Positions 44,250 to 56,402 of a stretch of DNA of 64,000 nt are shown in pieces. Source of the DNA: Topomyia yanbarensis (lineage: Eukaryota > Arthropoda > Insecta > Diptera > Culicidae). Position 1 is the stretch's first letter, and each line of letters begins with the position of its first letter. The notes below the pieces were generated by a model, which saw nothing but the letters and a program-made list of their open reading frames with translations, was not told where the DNA came from and made no database searches. The stretch is taken from the NCBI RefSeq assembly GCF_030247195.1, contig NC_080671.1, positions 63,881,089 through 63,945,088 on the forward strand. The letters run 5' to 3'. The position numbers and the translations under genes are program-made.

Positions 44250-46507
44250 TTTTGTTGGATAAATTCTATATTCTTCATTTAATCTATTTGTCCCACATTT
44301 TTATTTGTCTCATTCGTTTCGATTTTTCACTTAATCTATCGTTATGTTTGTTTTTTATCTGTTATTTAATTTATTTCATTTGCTTTATTTAATGTATTTC
44401 ACTAGACTATTATTTTCTATTATTTTTTTGTGTTTTTTCATATTTCATAAACCTATTGGCCTTTTTCATATTGCTCAATTTTAGGTATCTCATCTCTTTT
44501 TTAAATAATTTTTTATTGTTCCGTTTTAATTTTTATAATGTTTTTTTGTTCTCTATCTATCAGTTTTGAAATTTACGCTATTCTTTTGAAGGATTTTTTA
44601 ATCAAAATCTCCCGTTGTCTTTATCATTATATTACAACACCTGCATCATTTTACTTTTCTACCTCTTTCAACGGTTTTGAATTTTATGTTTTATACCTTG
44701 TATTTTTTTTATTCTAGCATTTTTCCAATATTTTAATCTTTTTTGCGTATCATGCATGTTTTTTGTTTTCTTTTTCATAAATTTTTTAATTTTTTTCCAT
44801 TTGTACTTTAAATAAATATATTTATCAATTTTTTTTAATTTCTCTTATTTTTCCTTATTGTAATATTTCTATTTTTCCATTTCTTCTACCATTTCATATT
44901 TACCTATTTAAACCATATTGATTATACATTTATTCTATTTTTTGGGCTATTTCCACTTGTTCCTGATGTCTATTTTTTCTTCAATGTATTCCGCCCAATC
45001 GTTTTCATTTATTTGTAATTCAATTATTCCGTTGCAATTTTAAAATAGTTCATTAAAAAATGGTGCATTTGTTATTTTTCATAGTTATTCTATTTTTATC
45101 AGTGTTTCAAAAATCACTCCAATCAGCATGCGTTGAAAAAATCATAGATAGTTTGACGAATTATTAAAATCCATGATTTAATCACTCATGGTTTTTTGGT
45201 ACCTGAGGAGTGAAAACCGCCAAGGAGTGAAAACAGGTTACTAGATTATAATTGCAGCAAACAGTTGAAAAGCCCATTTTGAGCTCAAGTTTAGTTTATC
45301 AAGTACAAATCTAAAACAGAACCTTAGAACAGTTCGTGGCCAAAACCTGCTTTTTTGATAGACCTCACAGGTTATCATTCAATGGTTATCGTACGCGGCT
45401 GTTACAGTAATAAATAGTACACCTGTGCATCCTTCCACTATGAATTTGAACTTTTAGATTTCTTCACTCCAGCAGAAATATTTTTTCACAAGATTTGAGA
45501 TATATGTTAAGCGTACAAATCTTGAAGAACTGTTAGCAAAGTTTGAAATTAAATTCGGTCTATAAGCGGCGAAAGAACAAGAATCGCAAACCGCAGTGAA
45601 CAGGAGGATCCAAAAGCAGGAGTGAAAACCTCCCAAGTAAGAATTGCAGTACGCTACAAGTGCAATCTAGGTTTTATCAGTAGCTATAAAAGTACCATAA
45701 AACCTCAATTGTTACTAAGGCTAAGAGTCAAAACTTACATGGATTGCTTTGATTTTCTACTCACTTTCAGAAACGTGCATAACAATGATTGGTTTCCATC
45801 GCTTCTTTGGAAACAAGCTCCTAGGAGCGAAATGTGCGGTTTATTTGGAACACTGATTTTTATCCATTTGTTTCATTATTTTTCTTTATCATTTCTTCTA
45901 TTTTGAAACATTCTTAACTTTTTTCTCATTTTACCGTTTTTATTGTTTCCATTTATTTATTCGGTTTCCTATTTTTAATATGTCAAACATTGTACATTCT
46001 TGTTATTTCTACGTCTAACTCAGTGGATTCATTTTGTTGCTATCTATATTTGTTTACTTCTTGTTCGATTTGTGTTTGTTTTTTTGTGTATTCATTTTTC
46101 TACTTTTTGCCGTTTTCCTGTTTTCCGTACTAATATTTTTTTTTCATTTTGGCGTCAGCCTGCTTTGAAGATTTTGCATTCAATTTCATCAATTTTTGCT
46201 TTAACGATTTTGTTGTTTCATTAATTTTTGTCTAGTTTTCTTATTCATTTCCCTCGTTTAATTTGATTGTTTCAATTATTCAATCTGTTTTATTTTTTGC
46301 AATTTCTTCAAATTTTTTACATACTTCCAAGTTTTCACTTTTACATTGTCTTAATTCTGTCCATTTTCTGTTGTTTTTTTGCTTTTTTATTAGTAGATTT
46401 TTGATTATTTTCATTTTATTTATATTTTTTCAACATTTTTTTTTATTTTTTTAGCTTTTTCTTGTGTTCCATTTTATCTATTTATTATTTTTTCCTCGTT
46501 TATTCTA
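44250..46507. other. Long T-rich low-complexity stretch, no gene recognised
   Basis: The plus strand is strongly T-rich with degenerate TTCATTT/TTTATTT units at 44250-45080 and 45850-46500, interrupted by more balanced sequence at 45090-45850. Frames here translate to phenylalanine/leucine-rich strings produced by composition. The balanced middle part shows two GGAGTGAAAAC repeats (45210-45235) and one more near 45613, but I could not bound an element. Confidence 0.5.
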
Positions 46508-46822
46508 CACACCAAAAAAATCTGAATTTTAGCGTTGACGTAATTCCCAACTTGCCATAATCCAAAAAACCGTAATTGGCGAAATGAGGAAATATAACTG
46601 TGTTCTGTTTAATTTTACATGGAAGATGTACTTTTCATGCGCAGTGCCATAAAATTACACCTTTCAACATTTTAAACAAACGCCATATGTGGAGTAAAAC
46701 TACGAGACTCGAAAAATGCAACGACATGTAAAATTAAAATCGAACGTAAAACTGTGTCATATTGAATGCTCATATATGTCATGGTCAGGAGACGTAAATT
46801 TACACGATTTTTTCTAGATGTG
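46508..46822. mobile_element. MITE-like element of about 315 bp
   Basis: The left end ACACACCAAAAAAATC and the right end GATTTTTTCTAGATGTG are imperfectly inverted. Internal ACGTAAATTTACACG and TTTTACATGGAAG blocks look like a common mosquito MITE pattern. No clean target duplication was found, so boundaries are approximate. Confidence 0.5.
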
Positions 46823-48205
46823 CATATTTATTTTTCTTAGTTTTTCTATTTTTAAATTTTATCTCTATTGAATGTTCTTTTTTTTTAATTTATTGCATTT
46901 CCATTTTGCTTATATTTTCGTAATTTGTGCAAGGTATTAATTATGATTGTTTTAGTAATATTGTACCAAATATATTAATAAAGGCCTCGCAAAAATCATC
47001 TTCATCAGTTTTCCTCGAAACCGAAGAAAGTCAGCCACACTACCGAACAAATGAGGCATTCTATTTGCGGAGGGTGGTTGAGCCGGATGTTTTACTTTTG
47101 CGAATTCTAATTGAAACCAGACAAGGAACCGAACAAATCCATCCAATACCAACACCTGGATAAATACGAATTGTTGATAAATCGGATTCTTTCAAAGCCA
47201 CTAAAAACTGCGTATAATTAAAGGTTTTACGATCAAAATTTGACCGACTTAATTGTCTGCGGGCGAAAAGAGGCCTCTTATTGGATTCTGACATTTGCTC
47301 TTCAGTTACAAAAAGTGTCGTCTAAGCAAGAGGACCAACACAGCGAAATGTTGCTTCGCCTGAATCCGAAATTCTTGCACGCCGAGTAGCAAAATCGTTA
47401 AATGTGACCAAATCAACTGTCGCCAGCATGATGGCAGCCGGAAGTGGCAGTTCGCACAGAAATATCTGGTTTGTCAGACTTTCTGTATCTGTAGTTTGAA
47501 AATCGACATATTCATTGCAACCGAGAGCTTCAACCAATTTCCTGAACGTGAACGCGTGCATGACAAAACGTCTGCTACCTTTCATGAAGCAACATGCTGT
47601 TTTGGCAGGATTTTGAATCCTACCATTAAGGATAAAAAGAGTTGTAGTGGTATGACTTCAACAATTTTCAGGTGGCGCCCAATGACAAGGTTGAATCCCA
47701 GCCGAGCTCGTTGAGATTTTCTGAGGTGAAAACTCTGTGTCACGTCTTCCTACGCAAGGGAAGTAGAGCCGTTTGTGTCAGTCCATGTATCAATGAACCG
47801 ATATCTGCTTGTGGAGTCGCTTATCTGACATCGGTGATAGGCACTCAGTGCTGACAGAGACCAAAGGAAAATACACGAAAAAAGAATTGTCCGTAACACT
47901 CTCTGAAATGGAAAAATCATTTGATCTAACAGCATTAAGTGCATGCTATGCATTATACTTAATAGGAGAGAACTATTTTTTCCAATAGATTTCTAGCTTA
48001 ACCGTTTCTGCGTTCGAAAAATATAAGATATTAGCTAATACCCACCGCGCGTTTCCGCGACTTTAAACGAAATAGGAGGAAAATACAATTTATTCCGAAC
48101 TGCCATCTGGCGGGCAGATAATCCCTAACCAATAGCACATAAACACGCTCCATAACAAATACCTACTATGTATAAATTTTTAGGCATTCGGTCAAGCCGT
48201 TTGGG
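46823..48205. other. No gene recognised
   Basis: 46930-47900 has balanced composition and frames of up to 87 codons (minus, 47322-47585). In the plus direction 47370-47420 reads LARRVAKSLNVTKSTVASMM, which resembles a helix-turn-helix segment, but no neighbouring sequence supports a transposase. I leave it unassigned. Confidence 0.4.
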
Positions 48206-48402
48206 AGTCGGTTGTCACGGTAAGGATGGACATGTCTATCTATACCAGGACACATGCTAGTGAACTCGGGTGATTCGTAGTTATGCTGCCTAAGCTCGAC
48301 TCTCATTAGCAGAAGACAAAAAATTACGATATTAAGCCTGTTCTAATGACCCTGCCACTTCAAGTTTTCCGATCTGTTTACTTCACATCCGTTAAAATGT
48401 CA
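48206..48402 (+). repeat. Dispersed 280-bp repeat, copy b (internally deleted)
   Basis: Matches 23497-23776 but lacks about 80 bp between TTACTTCACATCC and GTTAAAATGT. The deletion end-point is sharp. Confidence 0.7.
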
Positions 48403-49789
48403 AAAATTATTTAAATTGTTAGACTGAGGATTTGTCCAAAGTCGATTATTACGATGAAGCGTCCATTTAAATTCATGCGTTATACTTGGTCAGAACATGC
48501 TTGTACTGCTTCCTGGAATAGTATTGAGCAACCACGTTTTGTTGTCATGCTTGCTGACATACTACGACTGACAATCTTCTTACAAACAAATTCGCCAAGC
48601 TGGAGTGTACGCCAAAATGTGTTTTTTGGCACTTTTACCGATGTCTTCTGTTTTAATTCCAACGGAAGACATCGGTAAGTGTTTAATACAACATTCCACT
48701 AAGTCGCTCAAAAACAGTGCTTTTGTTAAAGTGTTTTGGCCAAATCACGGGCGAAGATTCCAGTATTTTTGCACTACTCTACTGATTTTCGCTCGTAGTA
48801 TCCAGTCATATATTCCACCTCTAAATTTGTTTTGCTTTACATGATCAAACGTCAGTGTTTCCCGGTAACGTTTAAGCAGGGTATTCATAATCGATTTTCG
48901 AAATTTGGAACCTTTGGCGATCGCTTTTGTTGACCTCGTTGGTTTTCAATATGAGTGACCAAAATTATTTACGTCTTTTGCATTCCACTTTTCATAACTT
49001 TTGAACATGTTTAAGAATCTCGATGAAATACACTAAAAAAGAAATTCTTCCCAATTGAAATGCAGTATTGTGCGATTCGCTACGATAACCGGAAGTGCAG
49101 CAGTAATTAAAAGTACGAGTCCAAATTTTTAGTTGAAAATCTTATAATCTGTCTCCACTTAACCAAAGATTACTCAAAAACGGGCAAATTCGGGAAAGAA
49201 TTCTATAATGTTTCAAATGGAGAATCGTTCAAGGAACACAAATTGCCTTGAAACATAGTGGACATACGAGAATAAAACAATAATTCAAAAATTTAGCAAA
49301 AATGTGTGTTGAAACCGTCTGCTACAAAAGCGTGAAAGATATTGATATTTTCTATAAGTAAATAAAATATTATCTTTTGACATCAATACATATAAATAAA
49401 GTACATACCGTCAGCATAACTTATTCCAAATTCGATATTACAAATTCGAAATCGGCACTTTTAGCAAAATCCTGCTACAGTTGAATAATACTGATACTTC
49501 GAGCGGTCGATAAAAAATATGATCTAAACGCGATGGTTTAAACTGTTTGGATGTGTCAATACCTCAAATATGGAAAATTTGAAGCGTTTCATTTGGGGTT
49601 ATACACAAAGTTGTGGCGAAAAATTGAGCTAAGTTCGTCATTTTTTTAAGCGTTTTGTGCAAATTTTATATAAAAAAGCGAAAGACGGATCGTTGATAGC
49701 ACTATCAAAGATAGAAAAAACAAATTGAATTAAAAAATAATATTGCAGGTTGTCGGAGTTATGGCCGATCCCCCGAAGCGTGTTTTTTG
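48403..49789. other. No gene recognised
   Basis: AT-rich. A minus-strand frame at 48480-48662 ends in a lysine- and serine-rich peptide that looks protein-like but matches nothing I know. No bounded repeats were found. Confidence 0.4.
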
Positions 49790-52445
49790 GCAGAGGTGAA
49801 GGTTTCAGTTCATCTGAGAAGATTCAAAAAGATCTGAATAGTTCTGAGATTATCGCCGACCGCGTGGAACGAATGTAACCCTCAAGTCACCTGGTAGAGC
49901 CGAAGATCTCCATGTACTTCAACAAGTAGGTGCGCTGAATAAAATGAAGCATTTTTGTTGTTAAGGTTGGAAGATCCGAATAAAACGGAGACGAACTGGT
50001 AAGATTTAATGAAAGAAAATTGTCTGAGCAGATCTGAGGCGATCTGTGAAGTTTTGAAAAGATTGGGGAAGTGCTGAGAATATATTAGAAGATCTGAGAA
50101 GATTCGAGAGGATCTTAAAAATCTGCGAAAATCGGTAAAATTCGGAGAAGTTATAATTAATTCTAAAAATACCTGAGATGAGATAATTCCATATTCGAAA
50201 AAATCTGAGGGAATCTTACAGAATCGATGATGAAATGAGGTGTGAGGAAGATCTTGGAAGATTTGGAATGATTTGGGAAGCATTTGAATGATCTGAGAAG
50301 ATTGCAGTCAGAATATTTGAGAGCACTGAGAAGATTCTAAAAGATTCGAGAAGATCAGACAAGATTGTCTATTACGTGAAACGAATTAAAAATGTCCCTA
50401 AATCTACCAGGTAACACCAATGATCTCCTATGCACTAAAAATTTCGTGCACTGATTCCATTTTTGGTATTTTATTATTTACATTGTAACGACATTCAATT
50501 AGCTAGAGACTACTGGGTAGGGAAAGTTATAAAAATTAGAGCCATAGTACTCAAGTGAGAGCAAGGATGTGAAATATACAGATCGGAAAACTAGGAGTGG
50601 CAGGGTCATTAGAACAGGCTTAATAACTTACGGGCTTAACTTTTGTCTTCTGCTGATGAGGGTCGAGCTTAGGCAGCATAACTACGAATCACTCGAGTTC
50701 ACCAGCATGTCTCTTGGCACAGACAGACTTGTCCATCTTTAACGTGAGAACCGACAAAAGAAAAGCCACGCAAGATGACCGCTGAAAACCACTGAATCAT
50801 TTGCCTAACTTCTGAGGAAATAAACCAGCCATGACCAGGCTTGTTATTTGCTCACACAATGTGCCACAAAGAGCGAAATACACCGATAAAAATAGAGTAG
50901 CACAAAAACACTGCGATGTGCAGAGCGACTGGGAGAGGGAAACTTGAAAACGAAAAAGAGAAAGATCTATGCACCAAAAGCTGCACAATTTCGCGCAAAG
51001 AGTCACCATGAAGAGCCACGTTTTTGTGCCTCCCCTCACTGGCAAACAGGTAGGAAGACGAATCAAACTACAATTGGGACCAAGATTCACATTAAAGAGC
51101 CTCTTTATTTCTACTCTTTGAGGTGTGCAGCCATGGAGTAGAATGCAAGTATGGGAGCAACACGCATCTGAGTGAAGAGGTTTATTGTGAAAGAGAAGAA
51201 CGGTGGTTCGCAAGAAAAGTGCAAAGAGCGTTTTTCATTCTTCTCTTTATTTGCTCTGAGGTTCATTACATCCCTGTGCACCTTACCTTGTTTCCATGAT
51301 ATTGCGGGAGAAAATTAATCAAAGATGGCATGAATTACAAATGATGGAGATTAAAGAAAATGTGACACACATACATAGTAGGTGAAAATTAGCTGAAGTT
51401 CGCATAAATTAGTATATATTAACCCTAAGAAATTTAGATTCGTATCTCTTTTTCTTTTGTGCCGTGTGGTACTATACTTTAGACTCTCGGTCGGTATCGT
51501 GCAACGCGAAGTCATAAGGATTAAGGTCGTGCTCAAAATTTAGAAAAGTTCAAGTCTTCGTGTTTCGTTCAATTCAGGTCTGTAAGTTAAATCGAATGCT
51601 AGAGCATACAGTGGTGAAATGAGTTACGAAGAGTATATGAACAGATTGATCCCCGTAGTCCCCAATCACAATTGCAAACAATTTTGCACACAGCGGAAAC
51701 CCAAGTGGAGCCTATAGTCGATGAGCAAATCACACATACAACGTGAATCCAATGAAATGACGCTAAAGCCGCCGAAAAATGAGTGAGTAGATATAGGAAA
51801 ATCTGAGAAGCTCTGATGAGTGCATAGATGTCTGGTGAAACCCGTGAAGAGAATATAAGAGGATCTGAAAAACGAGATGATCCTATATGATTGAAGTAGA
51901 TCCGAAAGGAAATAGTCTAAGAATTTCAGAAGATTTGAAAATCTGTGAAAGTAGGAGAAGATTTGAAAAGTTTGGGAAAGACCTGAGAGCGCATAAGAGG
52001 ATCTGAGAAGTTCCTTGGAGGAATAAAAATCTGAAAATATCTAATTTAATGGAAGAAGATCTGAGCAGAGCTGAAAAATAATTAAAGAGATCTGTTATAT
52101 TGTAGGAATACTTGAAATAGTGTAATGGTGAAATGGTCTAATCAAATGTAAAGCAATATGTGAATACTGGAGAAGATTTTAAATCATTGAGAAAAACCTG
52201 AAATGATCTGGAAAACTTTTGAGAAGCTCTTAGAAGATCTCAAAAGATCTGAGAATATCACAGGAAATTCGAGATGATCTAAGAAGAACGGTGAAAACCT
52301 GCGATGAGAAGATCTTATAACATTTGAAGATGACTGGGAAGAATCTAGAAGATCCAAGGAGATCTAAATAGATTTATGATTATATGTGAATGTCTGAGAA
52401 ATCATTGAATAACTTTCAAGGTCAAATAAGATATGAGAAGATTTC
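49790..52445. repeat. Degenerate GATCTGAGAA-type repeat field, interrupted
   Basis: The plus strand at 49800-50360 and 51780-52445 is purine-rich, with dozens of variants of AAGATCTGAGAA, consistent with a heavily decayed short tandem repeat of about 10-12 bp. A longer sub-block (CCTGGTAGAGCCGAAGATCT near 49890, and ACCAGGTAACACCAATGATC near 50408) recurs about 520 bp later. The field is interrupted by the dispersed repeat at 50478-50757 and by about 1 kb of unassigned sequence. Confidence 0.6.
50478..50757 (-). repeat. Dispersed 280-bp repeat, copy c
   Basis: Complementary to 23497-23776 over its whole length, including the part missing from copy b. It starts after TTACATTGTAACGACATTCA and ends at the complement of the GTCGGTT start block. 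Confidence 0.75.
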
Positions 52446-52676
52446 GTTCTTCAAGCCGAACCACTTAATTGAAATCCAAAAACTAAAAATATTATTGAAG
52501 AAAAATGGATTGTGGTGTACTTGAATGGATTGATTCCCCAATTTAAATTTTTTTCTTGCAAGTAAAACAAGTTGACTAAAAAATTGAGTTTTATAGTGTT
52601 CAAAATTTTAAACAAAAATTCATTGCGAAGAATTAATTTTTTTTTATGAAAAAGAAACCGTGCAAGTACATTCTTA

Positions 52677-52726
52677 TTTTAGATTGTTTGTATTTACATT
52701 CTTATGTAAATACAAACAATTTAAAA
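52677..52726. repeat. Near-perfect 23-bp hairpin with TCTT loop
   Basis: Arms 52677-52699 and 52704-52726 pair completely except for one G-T, and the inner 17 bp (ATTGTTTGTATTTACAT) are exact. The neighbourhood is AT-rich without a terminal-repeat element, so the hairpin stands alone. Confidence 0.8.
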
Positions 52727-53029
52727 CAAAGTTTAGGCAAATCGGATGAACAGCGTTTGAGATATCACGTTTACCGCAATGGTACTTTTCAAAAAACTCC
52801 ATTCCGAGATTTAAATTTTTGTGTTAACTTCATTCGTGGAAGAACCGGCGCACTGCAAACAGCTGTAATTTAAAATCTAGTGCTCCGATCGGGATGAAAT
52901 TTCGCACAGATATTTTTCAAAGTATGTACTTTTAGAATGTTCAATAAATTTTTTTCGATTATTCGAGATGCAACTTTGTATATAAACCCTTAAAAAAAAA
53001 CATGCGGCCGCATCATCTGAAGTACAATA

Positions 53030-53949
53030 CCGTAAACCGGGGTGACTTTGATCATCGGGGTGACTTTGATCACTCGAAACTTTTTTCGTAGACGGCTTAT
53101 TAAACCAGAATAGTCAACCGAATCATATTAATTTAGAATTATTTTTACTCTAAACATATAATATACTGATTTGTTATACTTTTTGAGTATATTGTTCGGT
53201 TTTGGGGTACAAAAACTTAAAAAAACCGAAATTTGACTTTACCTTATTTTTACAAAGCTTCGTAAAGTGTCTATTTTTTATAAAACAAATAAATCTCAGA
53301 TTTGAGCAAAAGTAATAAATTACAAGCGAGTTTTATTTTTCTTTAGATTGGGATATGCCAAATTTAATTTTAAGAGATTGTTTATTTTAAATGCATTTTT
53401 TGTAAAACTAGTTGGCAATTATTTTAAATTATTTTCATCTAAAAATCACAACATTTTTTTTATTGTTCAATATTCCAAAGTGTTAAATTTGATGAAACTT
53501 TTTGTATATTGATAAAGCACTGAAATAAAATAATTTTAGCAGTTTTAAAGCTTTTATTCTAGTTGGACACAAATTATACGAATTTTGGTTACTCGAATTT
53601 TAAGTACATTGAAATATTTCGTATAATACCAATTAACATCAATTTAACAATGAGTATCTTTCCAGAATTAGTTTAAGCAAACATTTGAATGAAAAACATT
53701 GACATCAATAACTTAATGTGGGTGAACATGCAGATTATCAAAGTCACCCCGGAACACGAAAACGGACTTCAACTTGAAATAATTTTTGAAAAAATAGCTG
53801 TAAGCGGACAATTTTAGGAAACACCATTCAATCTTGTTCTTCATACATCAGTACATGGTTTAAAAATATTAAACTTGAAGAAAATGTGCTGCGCCTAAAA
53901 ATATGTAATGATTACTTCGAAAAGTGATCAATGTCACCCCGGTTTACGG
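53030..53949. mobile_element. 920-bp TA-flanked element with repeated GGGGTGACTTTGATCA
   Basis: Inverted ends (CCGTAAACCGGGGTGAC and its complement) are directly flanked by TA (53028-53029 and 53950-53951). The motif GGGGTGACTTTGATCA is present twice at the left end and in complement near 53735 and at the right end. No transposase was found. The design matches the elements at 20.1 and 54.1 kb. Confidence 0.8.
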
Positions 53950-54562
53950 TACATGTACTAGAACCCAAAATAATACCATGCAATTTTTGACTTTTGTCCA
54001 GGTTTTTGGGCAAATCTGCCACTGTGCCCTGGGTAAAACTAAAAAAATTATACACGAATTGAACAAAAAAGATTATGTATAGGGTGGGGCAAATCCGACC
54101 GTTGGGTAAACCCGACCCCCCTCTGTTGCCGAAAATCAGAAGCACTACGCGAACTAATATCAATGGTGTCATGTAGAGCATCGAAAATAATCATAATGGT
54201 TGCATGACAGCATTTTATTAATCTACATTGAGATGCTCAAACGACAAAAAGTGTGTTTTTAAAACTTTTGATTTGACTTTTGTGCATTATTGCCTACAGG
54301 ATATTTCTGATTGTTAAAGTGATTGCATAAAAAATGTAAGTGGATTTAAATTCTTTGATTAAAGTCCCACAATGTGCGTAGATGAATTCGGTTCAACCTT
54401 TTTCATAACTTTTTTTAATTGCATCGTAATGCAAAATGACGCGGTGGGGCAAATCCGACCTCCAAATAGTGGGGTAAATCCGACCGCTTTTTTGCTAAGA
54501 AAATGTTTATTTATCAAATTGAAATATATTTTTATTGTCATTTTTTATTATTTTTATGAAAA

Positions 54563-54706
54563 ATGGTTCATAATTACAAACGAAAGACACAAAAACGTGA
54601 TGATTATAGTATTCGTCAAGCAATTGCTGCGATGCAAATGGAAATATCATTACGTGCTATTGCTCGTGATTTTAGCATTCCAAGATTGACATTGAACTCC
54701 ATTTTC
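54563..54706 (+). pseudogene. Pogo-type transposase N-terminal DNA-binding region
   Basis: The frame starts MVHNYKRKTQKRDDYS, continues IRQAIAAMQMEISLRAIARD, and ends FSIPRLTLNSI. The pattern (basic YKRKT start, helix with A-I-A, S-L-R-A-I-A-R-D-F-x-I-P-R-x-T-L) is the Pipsqueak/CENP-B-type helix-turn-helix at the start of pogo-group transposases. After about 47 codons the similarity ends and the frame stops at 54799. No CENP-B second domain or DDE catalytic core is visible downstream, so the enzyme is lost and only the DNA-binding part remains. Confidence 0.75.
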
Positions 54707-56019
54707 TTCATGTTACAATTCAATAACACAACATTCATTGATTTATCATTGAAAAACGCTTTTAATCCACCTAACAGTGTGATGAGACATTTCTTATAAC
54801 TCTTATCACTCTCTTCTGATATTATATCGTATGAGAACATTTAAAACTTGATGCTTCGCGATGTTTTTGATAACACATACTACATGGGATTGTGGCAGGA
54901 CACAGAGAATCGCTCAAATCAGCATAGGACAACATCAGTGCTAGAAATCTCAAACCAAATCAATGGGAAAGCGAAAAAATGGCCCATAAAATAGACATAC
55001 AAACAAATTATTGCTAATGCTCTGTTAATAAAATTTTAGATATTTTCCTCAATCAATGCATTGTGGTGGGAAAACTGAATTTTCCTAAAGGGGTTATGTA
55101 TATTGTAATGAGCCAAAAAATTGATTTTTTTTTAATCGAAATGATGTTTATACTTTACTCAAATTTCCAACGCGACTGAGACCTAAAAATCAACGCTTTT
55201 TCTGGAAAAAAAGCGAAACTAGCAGTGACACCATTCAAAGAAAATCAACAGTGAATATTTCCAGACTTGGTTTTATTTCCTATTTAAGAACTATTGTGTT
55301 TTTTACATCCTAGATTGCATGATTCAGTGATCGAAATCCAAAACTTCATGAAATATTTGAAATTATTAAATTAAAATTTGTGTTTGCTATTGAAATTGAC
55401 AAAATGATAGTATCGCCCCTTTGGCGATTGTTTACCTTTTCAGTCCCACCTATCAGCATTGAAGTATCGCCCTTACGTTTTTTTACAATACCAATTTTAC
55501 AATTAATGGGGGTTTGGTGAAAATCGATCTAACTGTCCAAACGGCATAATTCCGAAACCGTAATTTTTGAAGTTTTAAAATTATGCAGAATTAATTTTTC
55601 AGAAAATAGTAACAGAGTTCGTGTTTTTAGCGAATTTGTTGAGACTTTATTGTAGTCATGAATATTAACCTGAGAAAATTCACCATAAATACTTCTTGGA
55701 CGATATACCGCCAAAATTATTTTATCAAATGATGCGCTGTTTAACGTTTGTAAAACTCATCGAAGATACTAAACCTCCGAAATTGGCGGTTTAAAAATGA
55801 TGTTATCTTGACCTTAAATTACTGTTTTTGAACGTTTGACCTATACATATAATTGGTCATACAACAAAAATCAAATTCTCATCAAAATCGATCAGGACCT
55901 GCTAAAATCGAATGGAAATCGTCATTTTTCATAAATTTCTCTCTACATTCGGAAAGTGTTATCCTCGTTATTAATCATATTACGTTTGCGTCTCAACTCG
56001 ACGCATTCCCAAAATATAA

Positions 56020-56402
56020 ACCTGTTTTAATCCACCTAGTGGTGCAATTGTGCTTGTCTCACTTGTCCAGACTACGAAGGTTATGTTCAATAAAATGGTG
56101 GAAATGAATATTTCATGTTCAGTACGATTTGCACATACATACAATGGATCGACAGCCACGATCTTGAGATACTATGTGATACTGAAACATCGCTTGACCG
56201 CCGCTGGTTTCAAGCGATGTTTCAGTATCACATAGTAAGATCCGGGAGGTCCGGGTCCTGCCGAAAATTTTCAACTTGTTAAGAAATTTTAAACTAGTTT
56301 TATTTTTAAAGTAGCAACCACTCACTGCATACTCCCTCCGGGCCGGTATGATTGACGATTTTTAGAGTGATTGCATAACCTTTCTGTATGAGAAAGGCAA
56401 AA
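56020..56402 (-). repeat. Family R dispersed repeat, short form, minus strand
   Basis: Begins CCTGTTTTAATCCACCTAGT and ends AACCTTTCTGTATGAGAAAG. It represents the two ends of the family joined with most of the body deleted. It carries a perfect hairpin (56171-56236), and the SINE inserted at its outer end. Confidence 0.75.
56171..56236. repeat. Perfect 27-bp hairpin
   Basis: Arms 56171-56197 and 56210-56236 are exactly complementary around a 12-base loop. The left arm aligns with normal family R sequence (compare 41034-41075). The right arm has no counterpart there and is an inverted copy of the left, so this is an inverted duplication within a family R copy. Confidence 0.85.

Noticed and set aside
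47370..47430. Helix-turn-helix of a transposase (ARRVAKSLNVTKSTV)
   Set aside because: Only about 20 residues fit. Neither side continues the pattern, and no terminal repeats bound the region.
47670..47690. TGGCGCCCAATG as a primer-binding site of an LTR retrotransposon
   Set aside because: No flanking long terminal repeats, gag or pol frames are visible around it, and the match is short.
49882..50283. 133-codon minus-strand frame
   Set aside because: It is the translation of the GATCTGAGAA repeat field in reverse (FPNLFKTSQIASDLL-like units), so its length reflects repeat composition.
50797..51213. 138-codon minus-strand frame
   Set aside because: Cysteine- and leucine-rich with no recognisable arrangement. 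A plus-strand frame overlaps, and no homologous pattern is known to me.
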